Source: Streptococcus sp. oral taxon 056 str. F0418 (lineage in GTDB: Bacteria; Bacillota; Bacilli; Lactobacillales; Streptococcaceae). Taken from it: a DNA stretch of 64,000 bases. A program made the position numbers and the translations under genes. The notes beneath the pieces were generated by a model that did no database searches, was not told the DNA's origin, and saw only the letters and a program-made list of their open reading frames with translations. Where the stretch lies: NCBI RefSeq assembly GCF_000220065.1, contig NZ_AFQU01000001.1, positions 558,001 through 622,000 on the forward strand, in the 5' to 3' direction. Below, piece after piece: positions 19,454 through 28,079 of the stretch. Position 1 is the stretch's first letter. Every line of letters begins with the position of its first letter.

Positions 19454-19930
19454 TCAATGCCCCATAGCAAAGCTATCCGAGAAATACTCATCCAGCATCA
19501 GGCGGTGTTTATCCGATACATTTTCCAGCTCTGCTATTTCTTCTTTAGAAAAAAAGCCTAAACGCAGTGTTTCCTCATTGTGAAAATTGGAAATATCAAC
19601 ATTCTCCAGCGCCTGCAATTTATACAGAAAGACAACCGTCTGCACTTTGTCACCATTAGGATAGGATTCATTAAAATTCGTATAAACATTCAGCAAGCGC
19701 TTGGCTTCAACAGCAATGCCCGTCTCTTCGTAAAATTCACGCACGGCTGCTTGCAGAGAAGACTCCCCGAGCTCCATAACTCCACCAGGAATCGCCCATG
19801 TTTTCTTATCGCCTCGCAACTGCAGAAGCACACGACCTTCCTCGTCTGCCAGAATCCCACCAGCAAAATTCAGAATAACCTTATCATGCCCCACCTTGGA
19901 GCGAATATAGGAAATATAGTCTTGATTCAT
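19454..19930 (-). CDS. NUDIX hydrolase
   Basis: 158 residues with the NUDIX box GGVMELGESSLQAAVREFYE followed by ETGI, and the upstream strand AGGILADEEGRVLLQLRGDK. Substrate unknown. It lies between mutM and era, transcribed with them. Confidence 0.9.
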   Translation of the reverse strand: MNQDYISYIRSKVGHDKVILNFAGGILADEEGRVLLQLRGDKKTWAIPGGVMELGESSLQAAVREFYEETGIAVEAKRLLNVYTNFNESYPNGDKVQTVVFLYKLQALENVDISNFHNEETLRLGFFSKEEIAELENVSDKHRLMLDEYFSDSFAMGH

Positions 19931-19985
19931 TCCATCTTCCTATCTACGATTCAAACAACCATCAAAAATAAAAGTTCCAGCTATT

Positions 19986-20885
19986 TTAATATTCCTTCTC
20001 ATTATAACCAAAATCCGCCAAGTCCAGCTTCTTGTCCCGCCAGTTTTTCTTGACCTTGACCCAGGTTTCTAGGAAGATCTTGTCCCCTAGCATGAGCTCA
20101 ATATCGCGCCGAGCCATGGATCCGATTTTCTTCAGCATGGATCCGCCTTTACCGATGATAATCCCTTTTTGGCTGTCACGCTCCACCATGATAGTCGCTC
20201 GGATATGAACCTTGTCTGTCTCCTCGTCTCGCTTCATACTGTCAACAACAACAGCAACAGAGTGAGGAATTTCCTCTCTCGTTAGCATCAAAACCTTCTC
20301 CCGAATCATCTCTGACACAAGAAAGCGCTCTGGGTGGTCAGTAATCTGGTCTTCTGGGAAATACTGGAAGCCTTCCTCCAGATTCTCACTAAGGATGTCA
20401 ACCAGATGAGAAACATTATTGCCCTGCAGGGCTGAAATCGGCACAATTTCTTTGAAGTCCATCTGCTGACGGAAATCATCAATTTGTGCTAAGAGTTGAT
20501 CTGGATGGACTTTATCAATCTTATTTACCACCAAAATAACGGGTACCTTAGCCGCTCTCAGGCGCTCGATAATCATGTCATCTCCCTTACCACGTGGCTC
20601 ATCAGCCGGCACCATAAAGAGAACGGTATCCACCTCACGCAGGGTGCTGTAGGCTGCTTCTACCATAAAATCTCCCAGAGCAGTCTTGGGCTTATGGATT
20701 CCCGGCGTATCGATAAATACAATCTGCTCCTTATCTGTCGTATAAATCCCCATAATCTTATTGCGAGTAGTCTGAGCCTTATCACTCATGATGGCAATCT
20801 TTTGTCCCATAACATGATTCAAAAAGGTTGATTTCCCAACATTAGGGCGTCCCAAAATAGCTACAAAGCCTGATTTAAATGTCAT
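19986..20885 (-). CDS. era: GTPase Era
   Basis: Essential GTPase for 16S rRNA processing and 30S assembly. The G motifs are [12 protein letters not shown] and NKID, with a C-terminal KH domain ([15 protein letters not shown]). ATG 20885 ([20 protein letters not shown]) follows AGAGG and gives 299 residues. The longer upstream frame overlaps dgkA and is not needed. Confidence 0.97.
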   Translation of the reverse strand: MTFKSGFVAILGRPNVGKSTFLNHVMGQKIAIMSDKAQTTRNKIMGIYTTDKEQIVFIDTPGIHKPKTALGDFMVEAAYSTLREVDTVLFMVPADEPRGKGDDMIIERLRAAKVPVILVVNKIDKVHPDQLLAQIDDFRQQMDFKEIVPISALQGNNVSHLVDILSENLEEGFQYFPEDQITDHPERFLVSEMIREKVLMLTREEIPHSVAVVVDSMKRDEETDKVHIRATIMVERDSQKGIIIGKGGSMLKKIGSMARRDIELMLGDKIFLETWVKVKKNWRDKKLDLADFGYNEKEY

Positions 20886-20952
20886 TATTTTACCTCTATT
20901 AATTTCATATAAAAGATTTGAAAATCGGCAGTCTCCCCCGATTTTCAAATCT

Positions 20953-21351
20953 TTAAAAAATCCAGTCCCAAATCTTAGGAACAAAAATGATTAGTCCCGT
21001 GATAACTGCAAAACCAGAAATCACCAAAACAGCGCCAGCAGCCATGTCTTTTGCGTTCTTGGCCAACATAGAGAAGTGATAGTCACTAGCCAAATCCACC
21101 ACATTTTCAATAGCAGAATTGATAATCTCAAACGAAACGACCAAAAAAACACTTAGCAGTAAAAACAGCCACTCTACTGCTGAAACCTGAAAAACAAATC
21201 CAGCAATAACAACAAGAAGCGCAGAGAGTGCGTGCTTTTGCATATTACGCTCTTCTTTGATTGCTGTGAAAATTCCAGTTAGAGCAAATTCCAAACTAGA
21301 TACTAGATCACGGTTTTTCCATTTACGTTGATTATTGTCTTGTGAGTCCAT
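20953..21351 (-). CDS. dgkA: Diacylglycerol/undecaprenol kinase
   Basis: 132-residue integral membrane lipid kinase. In Gram-positives it phosphorylates undecaprenol, recycling the wall carrier lipid. Three hydrophobic helices and the catalytic motif [16 protein letters not shown] are present. The start overlaps the ybeY 3' end by 20 bp, and era follows. Confidence 0.94.
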   Translation of the reverse strand: MDSQDNNQRKWKNRDLVSSLEFALTGIFTAIKEERNMQKHALSALLVVIAGFVFQVSAVEWLFLLLSVFLVVSFEIINSAIENVVDLASDYHFSMLAKNAKDMAAGAVLVISGFAVITGLIIFVPKIWDWIF

Positions 21352-21829
21352 AAGCCGTTAAAATTTCTTCCTGTAAACCAAACATTTCTGCCTCTTCTTC
21401 TGGCGTATAGTGATCATAGCCATTAATGTGCAGAAATCCATGCACTGCCAAAAATCCCATTTCCCTCTCAAAGCTGTGACCATACTCTTCAGCCTGCTCA
21501 CGCGCTTTATCCACCGAAATAAATAGCTCACCGATATAAGCGTCAAAATCCTCCAGCATCTCAGCCAACTCAGGATTCTTTAGCAAATCCTCTTCATCAA
21601 CCGCAATGTCCAGCTCTGGTTTATACTCTAAGCTGATCACATCCGTCGGCCGATCGGTATCTCTATATTCCAAGTTGAGTTCATGGCTACGCTCATTGGT
21701 CACAAAAGTCACAGCCATTTCCTTCTTTTCCTTGCCCGTCTTCTGAGCTGCAAATTCCAAAATTTCCTGAGTCTGCTTGAGAATCTCTTCTGAGACCTGA
21801 CCCGTTTCATCTACCATTTCAATATACAT
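21332..21829 (-). CDS. ybeY: Endoribonuclease YbeY
   Basis: Zinc-dependent endoribonuclease for rRNA maturation and ribosome quality control, 165 residues. The metal motif [11 protein letters not shown] (H3 signature) is intact near residues 129-139. First gene of ybeY-dgkA-era. Confidence 0.96.
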   Translation of the reverse strand: MYIEMVDETGQVSEEILKQTQEILEFAAQKTGKEKKEMAVTFVTNERSHELNLEYRDTDRPTDVISLEYKPELDIAVDEEDLLKNPELAEMLEDFDAYIGELFISVDKAREQAEEYGHSFEREMGFLAVHGFLHINGYDHYTPEEEAEMFGLQEEILTAYGLTRQ

Positions 21830-22223
21830 ACTACACCTACTTTACTTATATCACTCTTATTATATCATAATCAAGGCCAGATAATAGCTCAGAATTTTCA
21901 TTTTTCAAAATAGCAGAGCAGCTAGTTTCCCTTAGCTACTGATATAAAAGAATACTAGTTTACTAATCCCATCTTTGGCATTTTAAATCTCATATTAAAT
22001 CTAACTCATTTTTTAAGAAATAGCATCTAGCTTCACAAAACTTTCATTTCAGCACTACCAAGGATTTCTTCTACTAATAAATCGATGATTTTTAGTAAAA
22101 CATTTCGCTTCCAGTGACTACATATGGTTTCTCTCCCTATCTGGTAGAGTAGTAAAAAAGTATAAGTCCATCAGAAATATTTCCCAAAAATTTAGGAACA
22201 TATTTAGGTGAATTCATAACAAA
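21830..22223. other. Intergenic stretch, possible decayed gene
   Basis: No intact gene. On the reverse strand a 50-odd-codon frame without a start (about 22040-22190) reads GRETICSHWKRNVLLKIIDL and onward to a TGA, and looks like the tail of a former protein that I cannot identify. The ybeY promoter probably lies at the left edge (TATAAT-like at 21862-21868). Confidence 0.35.
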
Positions 22224-22401
22224 AGAGAGTGGGACAGAAATCGGTAATTCGTTAGAATTCGATTTCGTCGTCCCACCTCCGCACAGTTGAGTAGGGCTGT
22301 AAAAGCTGATGGAATCAGCGTAATAGAGCCCACTCAACCACTGCGTCTTGCTCGACAATCCAAAGACAATTAAGAGGCTAGGACCTTTGTCCCAGCCTCT
22401 T
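22224..22401 (+). repeat. 178-bp structured intergenic repeat, copy C
   Basis: Same orientation as copy B and about 95% like it. It lies downstream of tRNA-Thr on the reverse strand. Its last hairpin (AGAGGCTaGGAC/GTCCCAGCCTCT) could terminate the tRNA transcript. Confidence 0.9.
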
Positions 22402-22414
22402 AATTATGGATTTA

Positions 22415-22487
22415 TGCTAATTGCCGGGATCGAACCGGCGACCTCATCCTTACCATGGATGCGCTCTGCCAACTGAGCTAAATCAGC
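22415..22487 (-). tRNA. tRNA-Thr (anticodon GGT)
   Basis: 73 nt that fold as a cloverleaf. The acceptor stem GCTGATT pairs with AATTAGC, and the discriminator is A. The anticodon stem CATCC/GGATG encloses loop ATGGTAA, so the anticodon is GGT. The T-loop is GTTCGATCC. No CCA is encoded. Confidence 0.95.
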
Positions 22488-22537
22488 GTACCTATCTACT
22501 ATACCATGCAGATAGGTGCTTGTCAATACTTGCAAAC

Positions 22538-23107
22538 TCATTTATCCGCAAAATATTGCTCTTTGGTAAGACCATAGTATACTCGCGTCACTAGGCGGCC
22601 TTTTTCATGTTTGTCCAAGCTTGCATAAGGTTCCTCGTGAGAAAAAACCATTCCGGATTTTTGCATCACACAGCCAGAGGCCGGATTATCTTTATCATGG
22701 ACTGCTACTAGTTTATTCATTCCGATTTCTTCAAAAGCCAGCCTTATCACAGCACGAGTTGCTTCTGTCGTATACCCTTTATTCCAGTAAGCCTTATGGA
22801 TGATATAACCAATTGCTCCTGTTTTCATATCCAAGTTAAGTTTATGGAGGTCAATGGTCCCTATGAATCTTCCACTATCTTTCAATTCGATTCCCCAACG
22901 GCCCAAAGGACTAGCCAAGTAAAACTGCGCAATATTATTACGGGTTTCTTCTAAGCTGGTATTGGTCGCAAAAGTATAACGAGTATTTTCCTTGTCTGAA
23001 GCATACTCATACATTGCTGGCGCATCATCCAGAGTTACCGGACGTAAAATAAGTCGCTCGGTTTCTATTTTAGTATGACGAGCTAATCTGACATAGATAT
23101 TTTCCAT
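22538..23107 (-). CDS. GNAT-family N-acetyltransferase (RimJ/RimL-like)
   Basis: 189 residues with the RimJ/RimL-type opening ETERLILRPVTLDDA and the acetyl-CoA region YIIHKAYWNKGYTTEATRAV. Substrate unknown; relatives acetylate ribosomal protein N-termini or small amines. Single gene, start at 23107. Confidence 0.88.
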   Translation of the reverse strand: MENIYVRLARHTKIETERLILRPVTLDDAPAMYEYASDKENTRYTFATNTSLEETRNNIAQFYLASPLGRWGIELKDSGRFIGTIDLHKLNLDMKTGAIGYIIHKAYWNKGYTTEATRAVIRLAFEEIGMNKLVAVHDKDNPASGCVMQKSGMVFSHEEPYASLDKHEKGRLVTRVYYGLTKEQYFADK

Positions 23108-23177
23108 TAAAGTCTCCCTGTAGTATTTCTCTCAAAAATCCTATAAAAAAATGCAGATTTGTTTTATACTCTTTTTA

Positions 23178-24167
23178 TCACTCAGCTTCTTCAGAGTGCA
23201 CAGATGCTACTTTTACAGGGCTTGTTTCATAAGCCCTGATAATCTCCGCCACAACTGGATGGCGAACGACATCCTTAGCTGAGAAATGCACAAAGTCAAT
23301 CTGGGAGATATTCTTCAATTTCTCCTGAGCATCAATGAGGCCCGACTTAACATTGCGAGGCAGGTCAATCTGACTGATGTCTCCATTGACAATCATCTTG
23401 GACTGGAAGCCCAGCCGCGTCAGAAACATCTTCATCTGCATGATAGTAGTATTTTGTGCCTCATCTAGAATCACAAAGGCATCATCCAGCGTCCGTCCCC
23501 GCATATAAGCTAGAGGAGCAATCTCAATGATTTCTCGCTCCATGAGACGCGTTGTCTGATCCTTCCCCAAAATCTGGTACAAAGCATCATAAACTGGACG
23601 AAGATAAGGATCTACCTTTTCCTTAAGGTCACCAGGCAGAAAGCCCAAACTCTCACCAGCTTCCACTGCTGGGCGTGTCAGGATAATTCGTTTGACCTGA
23701 CCTCGCTTGAGAGCTGTCACCGCTAAGGTCACCGCCAGAAAGGTCTTCCCTGTACCAGCCGGCCCGATACCAAAGACAATATCGTGATTTTTAACACTAT
23801 CCACATAGATTTTCTGACCGAGTGTCTTGACCCGAATTGGCTTGCCATAGCTGTCCTTGATAATCTCTTCTTCGTAAAGAGCTACAAACTTATCAATCTC
23901 ATTATTTTTGACCATGGTAATCGCTGTCACTACATCAGGCGTACTGATGGTCATACCACGATTGACCAAGATCAAAAGAGCCTGAATGACCTGTCGAGTC
24001 TCTTCACAGGCAGTCTCTTCTCCTAAAATCTGCACAATTTCAGTACGAGCATGAATCGTCACCTTTAATTCCTGCTCCATCAGACGCAAGTGTCGTTCAT
24101 TCGAACCAAAAAGATGAAACGAATCATCTGGATGAGTCAATTTAATTTCTACTGAATGTTCTTGCAA
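23178..24167 (-). CDS. phoH: PhoH-like ATPase, TTG start
   Basis: A P-loop ATPase of the PhoH/YbeZ family, probably linked to RNA handling with YbeY. KH-like N-terminus, Walker A GPAGTGKT and Walker B FVILDEAQN. The start is TTG 24167 (M/LQEHSVEIKLTHPDDSFHLF), placed by AGAGG 8 nt before it. No ATG fits the family N-terminus. 329 residues. Confidence 0.93.
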   Translation of the reverse strand: MQEHSVEIKLTHPDDSFHLFGSNERHLRLMEQELKVTIHARTEIVQILGEETACEETRQVIQALLILVNRGMTISTPDVVTAITMVKNNEIDKFVALYEEEIIKDSYGKPIRVKTLGQKIYVDSVKNHDIVFGIGPAGTGKTFLAVTLAVTALKRGQVKRIILTRPAVEAGESLGFLPGDLKEKVDPYLRPVYDALYQILGKDQTTRLMEREIIEIAPLAYMRGRTLDDAFVILDEAQNTTIMQMKMFLTRLGFQSKMIVNGDISQIDLPRNVKSGLIDAQEKLKNISQIDFVHFSAKDVVRHPVVAEIIRAYETSPVKVASVHSEEAE

Positions 24168-24235
24168 ACAAAAAACCTCTCTTACCGTTTTTTATATTAT
24201 AGCAAAGCAACTAAAAAAATACTATTCTTGCCTTT

Positions 24236-24451
24236 CTAATGATCTTGGTATTCTTCCCAAATGGCATCAAAATCGCCTAGATTAAAAGAAAAATCAGCAT
24301 GCTCTTCCAAGAAACGGCTGACCTCATCAAAATCATCCGTGTGCTTTGGAAAAGCTGTGTCCTGAAAAGCTAGATCAGCTAAAATGGCTTTTGGTGTATT
24401 ACTCTTTGGGTTTCGCTCAATCATGAGCCAACTATAAAATGATTTTCTCAC
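24236..24451 (-). CDS. YozE-family protein
   Basis: 71 residues, SAM-like helical fold of the YozE/UPF0346 family; function unknown. I place the start at GTG 24451 ([21 protein letters not shown]) because GAAAGGA lies at the right distance and relatives start at this residue. An ATG pair 18-21 nt upstream is less likely. phoH follows downstream. Confidence 0.88.
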   Translation of the reverse strand: MRKSFYSWLMIERNPKSNTPKAILADLAFQDTAFPKHTDDFDEVSRFLEEHADFSFNLGDFDAIWEEYQDH

Positions 24452-24528
24452 ATGAATCCTTTCTGTCATCATTCTATCGAATTGCGCCTATCTCAAATAT
24501 ACTATCTATTATATCAAATAAATCAAAA

Positions 24529-24705
24529 GAGGCTGGGACAAAAGTCCTAGCCTCTCAATTGTCTTTGGATTGTCGAGCATGACGCAGTGGTTGAGTGGAC
24601 TCTAATACGCTGATTACATCAGCTTTTACAGCCCTACTCAACTATGCGGAGGTGGGACGACGAAATCGAATTCTAACAAATTACCGATTTCTGTCCCACT
24701 CTCTT
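24529..24705 (-). repeat. 178-bp structured intergenic repeat, copy D
   Basis: Same orientation as copy A, with about 8 substitutions and one missing base. It lies immediately beyond the gpmA stop and probably serves as its terminator. Copies C and D form an inverted pair around tRNA-Thr, GNAT, phoH and the YozE gene. Confidence 0.9.
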
Positions 24706-24712
24706 TCTCTGA

Positions 24713-25405
24713 TTATTTACCAAGGTAGTACTCTTTTACTACGTTCAATTTTTCGTCGAATTCAAATACCAATGGTGGGAAGTTTGGAATTTCCACATCC
24801 ATGATTTCATCGTCAGAAAGTTGTTTGATGTGTTTCACAAGGGCACGGATAGAGTTACCATGAGCACCTACGAATACATTTTTACCATCTTTAAGCGCTG
24901 GAGCGATTTTATCTTCCCAGAATGGAAGGGCACGTTCCAAAGTTACTTTCAAGTTTTCAGCATCTGGAATAACTGAGTCATCAAGTGAAGCGTAACGACG
25001 GTCAGTATGTGCTGAGTACTCATCATCACGTGGCATTGCAGGAGGCAATACATCGTATGAACGACGCCAGATATGTACTTGCTCATCACCAAATTGCTCA
25101 GCTGCTTCCGCTTTGTTCTTACCAGTCAAACCACCGTAGTGACGTTCGTTCAAGCGCCATGATTTTTCAACTGGAACCCAAAGTTGATCAGCAGCTTCCA
25201 GTGCCAAGTTTGTTGTTTTGATTGCACGTTTCAATACTGAAGTATAAGCTTGGTCAAATTCGATACCAGCTTCTTTGATCAATTTACCAGCGTCAATCGC
25301 TTGTTGTGTCCCTTTTTCAGACAAATCAACATCAGCCCAACCAGTGAAAAGGTTAGCTTTATTCCATTCAGACTCACCGTGGCGAGCAAAAACCAATTTT
25401 ACCAT
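24713..25405 (-). CDS. gpmA: 2,3-bisphosphoglycerate-dependent phosphoglycerate mutase
   Basis: Glycolytic interconversion of 3- and 2-phosphoglycerate. The catalytic histidine motif [10 protein letters not shown] is at the N-terminus, and the second histidine is in [13 protein letters not shown]. 230 residues, the normal length. Codon use looks that of a highly expressed gene. Monocistronic. Confidence 0.97.
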   Translation of the reverse strand: MVKLVFARHGESEWNKANLFTGWADVDLSEKGTQQAIDAGKLIKEAGIEFDQAYTSVLKRAIKTTNLALEAADQLWVPVEKSWRLNERHYGGLTGKNKAEAAEQFGDEQVHIWRRSYDVLPPAMPRDDEYSAHTDRRYASLDDSVIPDAENLKVTLERALPFWEDKIAPALKDGKNVFVGAHGNSIRALVKHIKQLSDDEIMDVEIPNFPPLVFEFDEKLNVVKEYYLGK

Positions 25406-25567
25406 TAGATGGATTCTCCTTTAATTTTTGAAAACTGTCATACAGTTACCATTATATTTTACAAAATTTTTCCTTAAAAAGCTAGCTGTAAACATGGATT
25501 TTTATTAAGTTCTAATCTGTAAACTCTTTTAAAAACTACAGATAAATAGACCATTTATTATCCTTAT

Positions 25568-26020
25568 TTACGATTGGCAATTTGGACAAATACCATAGAC
25601 AACCATCTGAGATTTTGTTATCTGGTAACCTGTCTGCTCAGAAGCTTCCTGTCCAACATCAGGAAGGTCTATATCCATATCTGCAATACGACCACACTTT
25701 TCACAAATGACATTGAGGTGCTGATGCCCCATAAAATCAAAATAGGTCGTTGTGTCATTGCGGACCTTGAGTTCTGAAACAAATCCCTCATCAATCAAAA
25801 CCTTGAGATTATTGTAAACCGTCGCTAAGCTCATATTGGGGAAATTTGGCAAGAGTGCCTGATAAATCATCTCCGCACTTGGATGATCCTGGCTATGAAT
25901 GATAAAATCAATCACCGCTTTTCGAGTTTCTGTGATGCGGACACCTTTTTCTTTCAAATGGTTCAACACATCTTGATAATACTGTTTATTTTTACCTGCA
26001 TGGTGGTTACATTCTAGCAT
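25568..26020 (-). CDS. perR: Fur-family regulator, PerR-like
   Basis: 150 residues. Winged helix with recognition segment PNMSLATVYNNLKVLIDEGF, a metal-binding domain with HQH, and two CxxC pairs (CEKC, CPNC) for the structural zinc. Overall closest to streptococcal PerR, the peroxide-responsive repressor. A PerR-box-like sequence lies upstream, consistent with autoregulation. Zur-like specificity cannot be ruled out by eye. Confidence 0.88.
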   Translation of the reverse strand: MLECNHHAGKNKQYYQDVLNHLKEKGVRITETRKAVIDFIIHSQDHPSAEMIYQALLPNFPNMSLATVYNNLKVLIDEGFVSELKVRNDTTTYFDFMGHQHLNVICEKCGRIADMDIDLPDVGQEASEQTGYQITKSQMVVYGICPNCQS

Positions 26021-26085
26021 AATTTTGTCTTCTCTATTTCTTACTAACTACCTACATTATAACACTTATGAAGAATCTTGACTAT

Positions 26086-26100
26086 TAAGAATAATTGTAA
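26086..26100. promoter_or_regulatory. Possible PerR box
   Basis: TTACAATTATTCTTA (reverse strand) matches the Bacillus PerR consensus TTATAATNATTATAA with three mismatches, about 70-80 nt upstream of the perR start. Confidence 0.4.
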
Positions 26101-26591
26101 ATAAGAAATTTCATTTGCAAAGCATCCTCTTTTAGAACTAATAGCAGTTTATATGCATTACTTGATTAATGAAATTAATTCTAACATCTCTTGCTCTTAA
26201 GTATATGATAAAATTCTAATATTCAATTTAAAGCGTATTTCAGTCTCTTTAAGGAAGGAAGATATAGCTCATTGAGGCAAAATAGAGGTAAAAGCCTAAA
26301 AATAAGGATGTATAAGCAGTAAACCTATTTCTACTATAAAAATACAAAAGTTTCAAACTTATGCCCCCTTTTTGCCCCTCCTCTCCTGCTCATGCATCAA
26401 AATTGAATGATGGATAATATCCCGTCGTTTCCACTCTCTTATGTACTTTGGTTAATACCTGCTTTTTTTGATAAAGCATACATTGTTAAATTTCTACTTT
26501 TCATTAATTTTTCAATTTTTATCCACATTTTCTCTCCTTATACCATATATTGTATTTTGGTCTGAAATAAAGTTTCAAAAAACACAACATA
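26101..26591. other. AT-rich stretch containing the left edge of the element
   Basis: No gene recognised. The TGCCCC pair at 26362-26378 probably marks the left end of the integrated element. Downstream sequence is very AT-rich and ends at the promoter of the DUF1508 gene. Confidence 0.5.
26361..26382. repeat. Left TGCCCC repeat, candidate att/arm site
   Basis: Reads TGCCCC then TTGCCCC with 11-nt periodicity. Mirrored by a similar pair just past the integrase stop. Confidence 0.45.
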
Positions 26592-26620
26592 TTGACATTT
26601 AAATATATTTAAGCTATAAT
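26592..26620 (+). promoter_or_regulatory. Promoter of the DUF1508 gene with internal palindrome
   Basis: Consensus -35 TTGACA (26592-26597), 17-nt spacer, consensus -10 TATAAT (26615-26620). The spacer contains TTTAAATATATTTAA, which resembles the AT-rich sites near the repressor gene, so the cI-like repressor may also act here (inference). Confidence 0.7.
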
Positions 26621-26706
26621 ATAATTATGATTAACAGATAAACCAACTTTAACTACCAATAAAATTTTTATGTGCTAATCAAATCCAAAAGAAAGGAGGT
26701 CGAGTT

Positions 26707-26886
26707 ATGTACTTTGTAATCTACAAATCATCTAACAACCAATATTACTTTGTAATTAAGGGTGCTAATCACGAAGTTGTCGCAACTAGCGAAACTTATA
26801 TTTTAAAGTCATCAGCCAAGAAAACGATTGAATCAATTAAAAATAGTATCAATCCCGATTCAACGGTAATCGATGTATCCGATTAG
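26707..26886 (+). CDS. YegP-like DUF1508 protein
   Basis: 59 residues, MYFVIYKSSNNQYYFVIKGA with the family's pattern (Y.F.LK..NGE.ia.SE.Y..K), ending in VIDVSD. The ATG follows a full AAAGGAGGT site, and a strong promoter lies 90 nt upstream. DUF1508 proteins are small alpha/beta proteins of unknown function. Its last 38 bp overlap the convergent gene on the other strand. Confidence 0.85.
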   Translation: MYFVIYKSSNNQYYFVIKGANHEVVATSETYILKSSAKKTIESIKNSINPDSTVIDVSD

Positions 26887-27082
26887 CAAGACTTGTCAAC
26901 TCTGCTGCATATCCCAGTAGAGTTTTTTCGTATAACTCTAGGCTACTTATATCCTGACTTTCACCTTCAAAGCAGAATAATTCCAGCTCATGAGCTATCT
27001 CATTTAGCTCTTGGGCTTTTTGACTGATTTTTTTAACCAATGATTGAAACTCATCCGCTATATTGACTTGATTATTTTTCAT
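26849..27082 (-). CDS. Small hypothetical helical protein
   Basis: 77 residues, mostly helical and acidic (VNIADEFQSLVKKISQKAQE). No family recognised. AAAGGAGGTAAGGGG before the ATG supports expression. The 3' end overlaps the DUF1508 gene in antisense by 38 bp. Probably element-borne. Confidence 0.65.
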   Translation of the reverse strand: MKNNQVNIADEFQSLVKKISQKAQELNEIAHELELFCFEGESQDISSLELYEKTLLGYAAELTSLANRIHRLPLNRD

Positions 27083-27133
27083 CCCCTTACCTCCTTTCTA
27101 TCCAATTCATAAGTTAAAGAGTTAGTTTTAACA

Positions 27134-27172
27134 AACAAAAAAACGTTCCTATTCAATCAAATAGAAACGTGG
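27134..27172 (-). terminator. Reverse-strand intrinsic terminator upstream of the Fst promoter
   Basis: On the reverse strand, arms ACGTTTCTATT and AATAGGAACGT are followed by seven T. It would stop leftward transcripts from the toxin-antitoxin locus before the small reverse-strand gene. Confidence 0.6.
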
Positions 27173-27173
27173 T

Positions 27174-27179
27174 ATACTA
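27174..27179 (+). promoter_or_regulatory. Extended -10 of the toxin (RNA I) promoter
   Basis: TGGTATACT, an extended -10. The -35 (TATTCA region) is weak. It lies about 45 nt before the toxin start codon. Confidence 0.55.
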
Positions 27180-27223
27180 TAAAATGGCACTAACGATACG
27201 GCCTCTGAAAGGAGGTGGATTCG

Positions 27224-27328
27224 TTGGAGTTACTTTTCACCCTAATCTTTGCCCCGCTCATGGTCAATTTAGCAACTAAATTGATCGGCGACTGGCTGGA
27301 TAGCAAGCAGGACAAGAACAAACGTTAG
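27224..27328 (+). CDS. Fst/Ldr-family type I toxin peptide, TTG start
   Basis: 34 residues: M/LELLFTLIFAPLMVNLATKL, then IGDWLDSKQDKNKR. This is the Fst pattern: a hydrophobic membrane helix with the A-P dipeptide, an acidic/Trp turn and a charged tail. GGAGG lies 8 nt before the TTG. Membrane toxins of this family (enterococcal plasmid par locus) disturb envelope and division when not silenced by antisense RNA. The RNA II features next to it confirm the assignment. Confidence 0.88.
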   Translation: MELLFTLIFAPLMVNLATKLIGDWLDSKQDKNKR

Positions 27329-27340
27329 TGTCCGGCCCAC

Positions 27341-27433
27341 AAAAAAATCCCCTAGTATTGTGGTACTAGGGGATTTGTGTTCCGTTGGAACTACTTTTCA
27401 CTTCCCCTTAAGTTTACCACGTTTTTATTTAAT
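27341..27433 (-). ncRNA. Fst-type antisense antitoxin RNA II
   Basis: A reverse-strand promoter (-35 TTGACA at 27434-27439, 17-nt spacer, -10 TAAACT at 27411-27416) reads into the shared bidirectional terminator at 27346-27375, predicting an RNA of about 65 nt. The direct repeats CGTTGGAgtTACTTTTCAC (27223-27240) and CGTTGGAacTACTTTTCAC (27383-27400) let it pair with the toxin mRNA at its start site. This is the architecture of enterococcal par RNA II. Confidence 0.85.
27346..27375. terminator. Shared bidirectional terminator of the Fst locus
   Basis: Perfect 12-bp stem AATCCCCTAGTA/TACTAGGGGATT with a 6-nt loop. A-rich on the left and T-rich on the right. Confidence 0.9.
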
Positions 27434-27439
27434 TGTCAA

Positions 27440-27719
27440 AGAACTAGTTAAAGAGCTAGTAAACTATTTTATAAAATACTTGACAATTTTAAATAAATAA
27501 TTTAAAATGAAAGCATAATTAAAAGCCTTGATAAAACATTATATCTATCAACTTATTCGCTCGCCAAAGCTATTTATTTTTAGATAAGTTTTAACTTCGT
27601 TTTTTACTAACTAATTAACTTACAAAAACTATTTTAAATTATTTATCTAATTTTGTCAACGCTTTTAAATAAATAATTTAAATATTTTTTGTCAATCTCT
27701 CAGAAAGGGTGATTAATCA
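27440..27719. promoter_or_regulatory. AT-rich control region of the cI-like repressor, three repeated operators
   Basis: Three copies of an AT-rich near-palindrome TTTTAAATAAATAATTTAAA: at 27487-27506, in reverse orientation at 27631-27650 (one change), and at 27663-27682. They have the spacing expected of phage OR-type sites upstream of the repressor gene. TTGACA lies directly before copy 1 (27480-27485). The divergent cro-side gene expected in an intact phage is missing. Confidence 0.7.
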
Positions 27720-28070
27720 ATGTTTCCAACATTTGAAAAAGTTAGAGAATTGGCTCGAAAAAAGGGCTTATCTCTAAATCAAGTTGAAGAAAAATTGGGA
27801 TATAGCAAAAATACACTTTATTCCTTAAAACGACAAAGAGTAAGTTCTGAGCGATTACAAGAAATCGCTGACTACTTCAATGTTTCGACCGACTATCTGC
27901 TTGGACGGACGGATAATCCTGCTATCATTGGGGAGAAAGTCGTCAAAACAGAAATAGATCTAAAAAAAGATGCATCAGAAAGCTTCTTTTACGATGGGCA
28001 CGAACTCAATGACGAGGATATAGATCTCATCTCCTCGCTACTAGAAGCACGTATGAGAAATAGAAAGTAA
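27720..28070 (+). CDS. cI-like XRE-family repressor
   Basis: 116 residues. An N-terminal helix-turn-helix (LSLNQVEEKLGYSKNTLYSL, about residues 18-37) is followed by the usual phage-repressor segment YFNVSTDYLLGRTDNP and an acidic C-terminus. There is no Ser/Lys LexA-type protease domain, so release probably depends on the adjacent ImmA peptidase. AGAAAGGGTG precedes the ATG. Overlapping-type spacing to the next gene. Confidence 0.9.
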   Translation: MFPTFEKVRELARKKGLSLNQVEEKLGYSKNTLYSLKRQRVSSERLQEIADYFNVSTDYLLGRTDNPAIIGEKVVKTEIDLKKDASESFFYDGHELNDEDIDLISSLLEARMRNRK

Positions 28071-28079
28071 TACTTGCCT

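Noticed and set aside
22137..22358. 73-codon ORF on the reverse strand, and similar small ORFs in the other repeat copies
   Set aside because: They are readings of the 178-bp repeat. The frame is not kept between copies and there is no good ribosome site.
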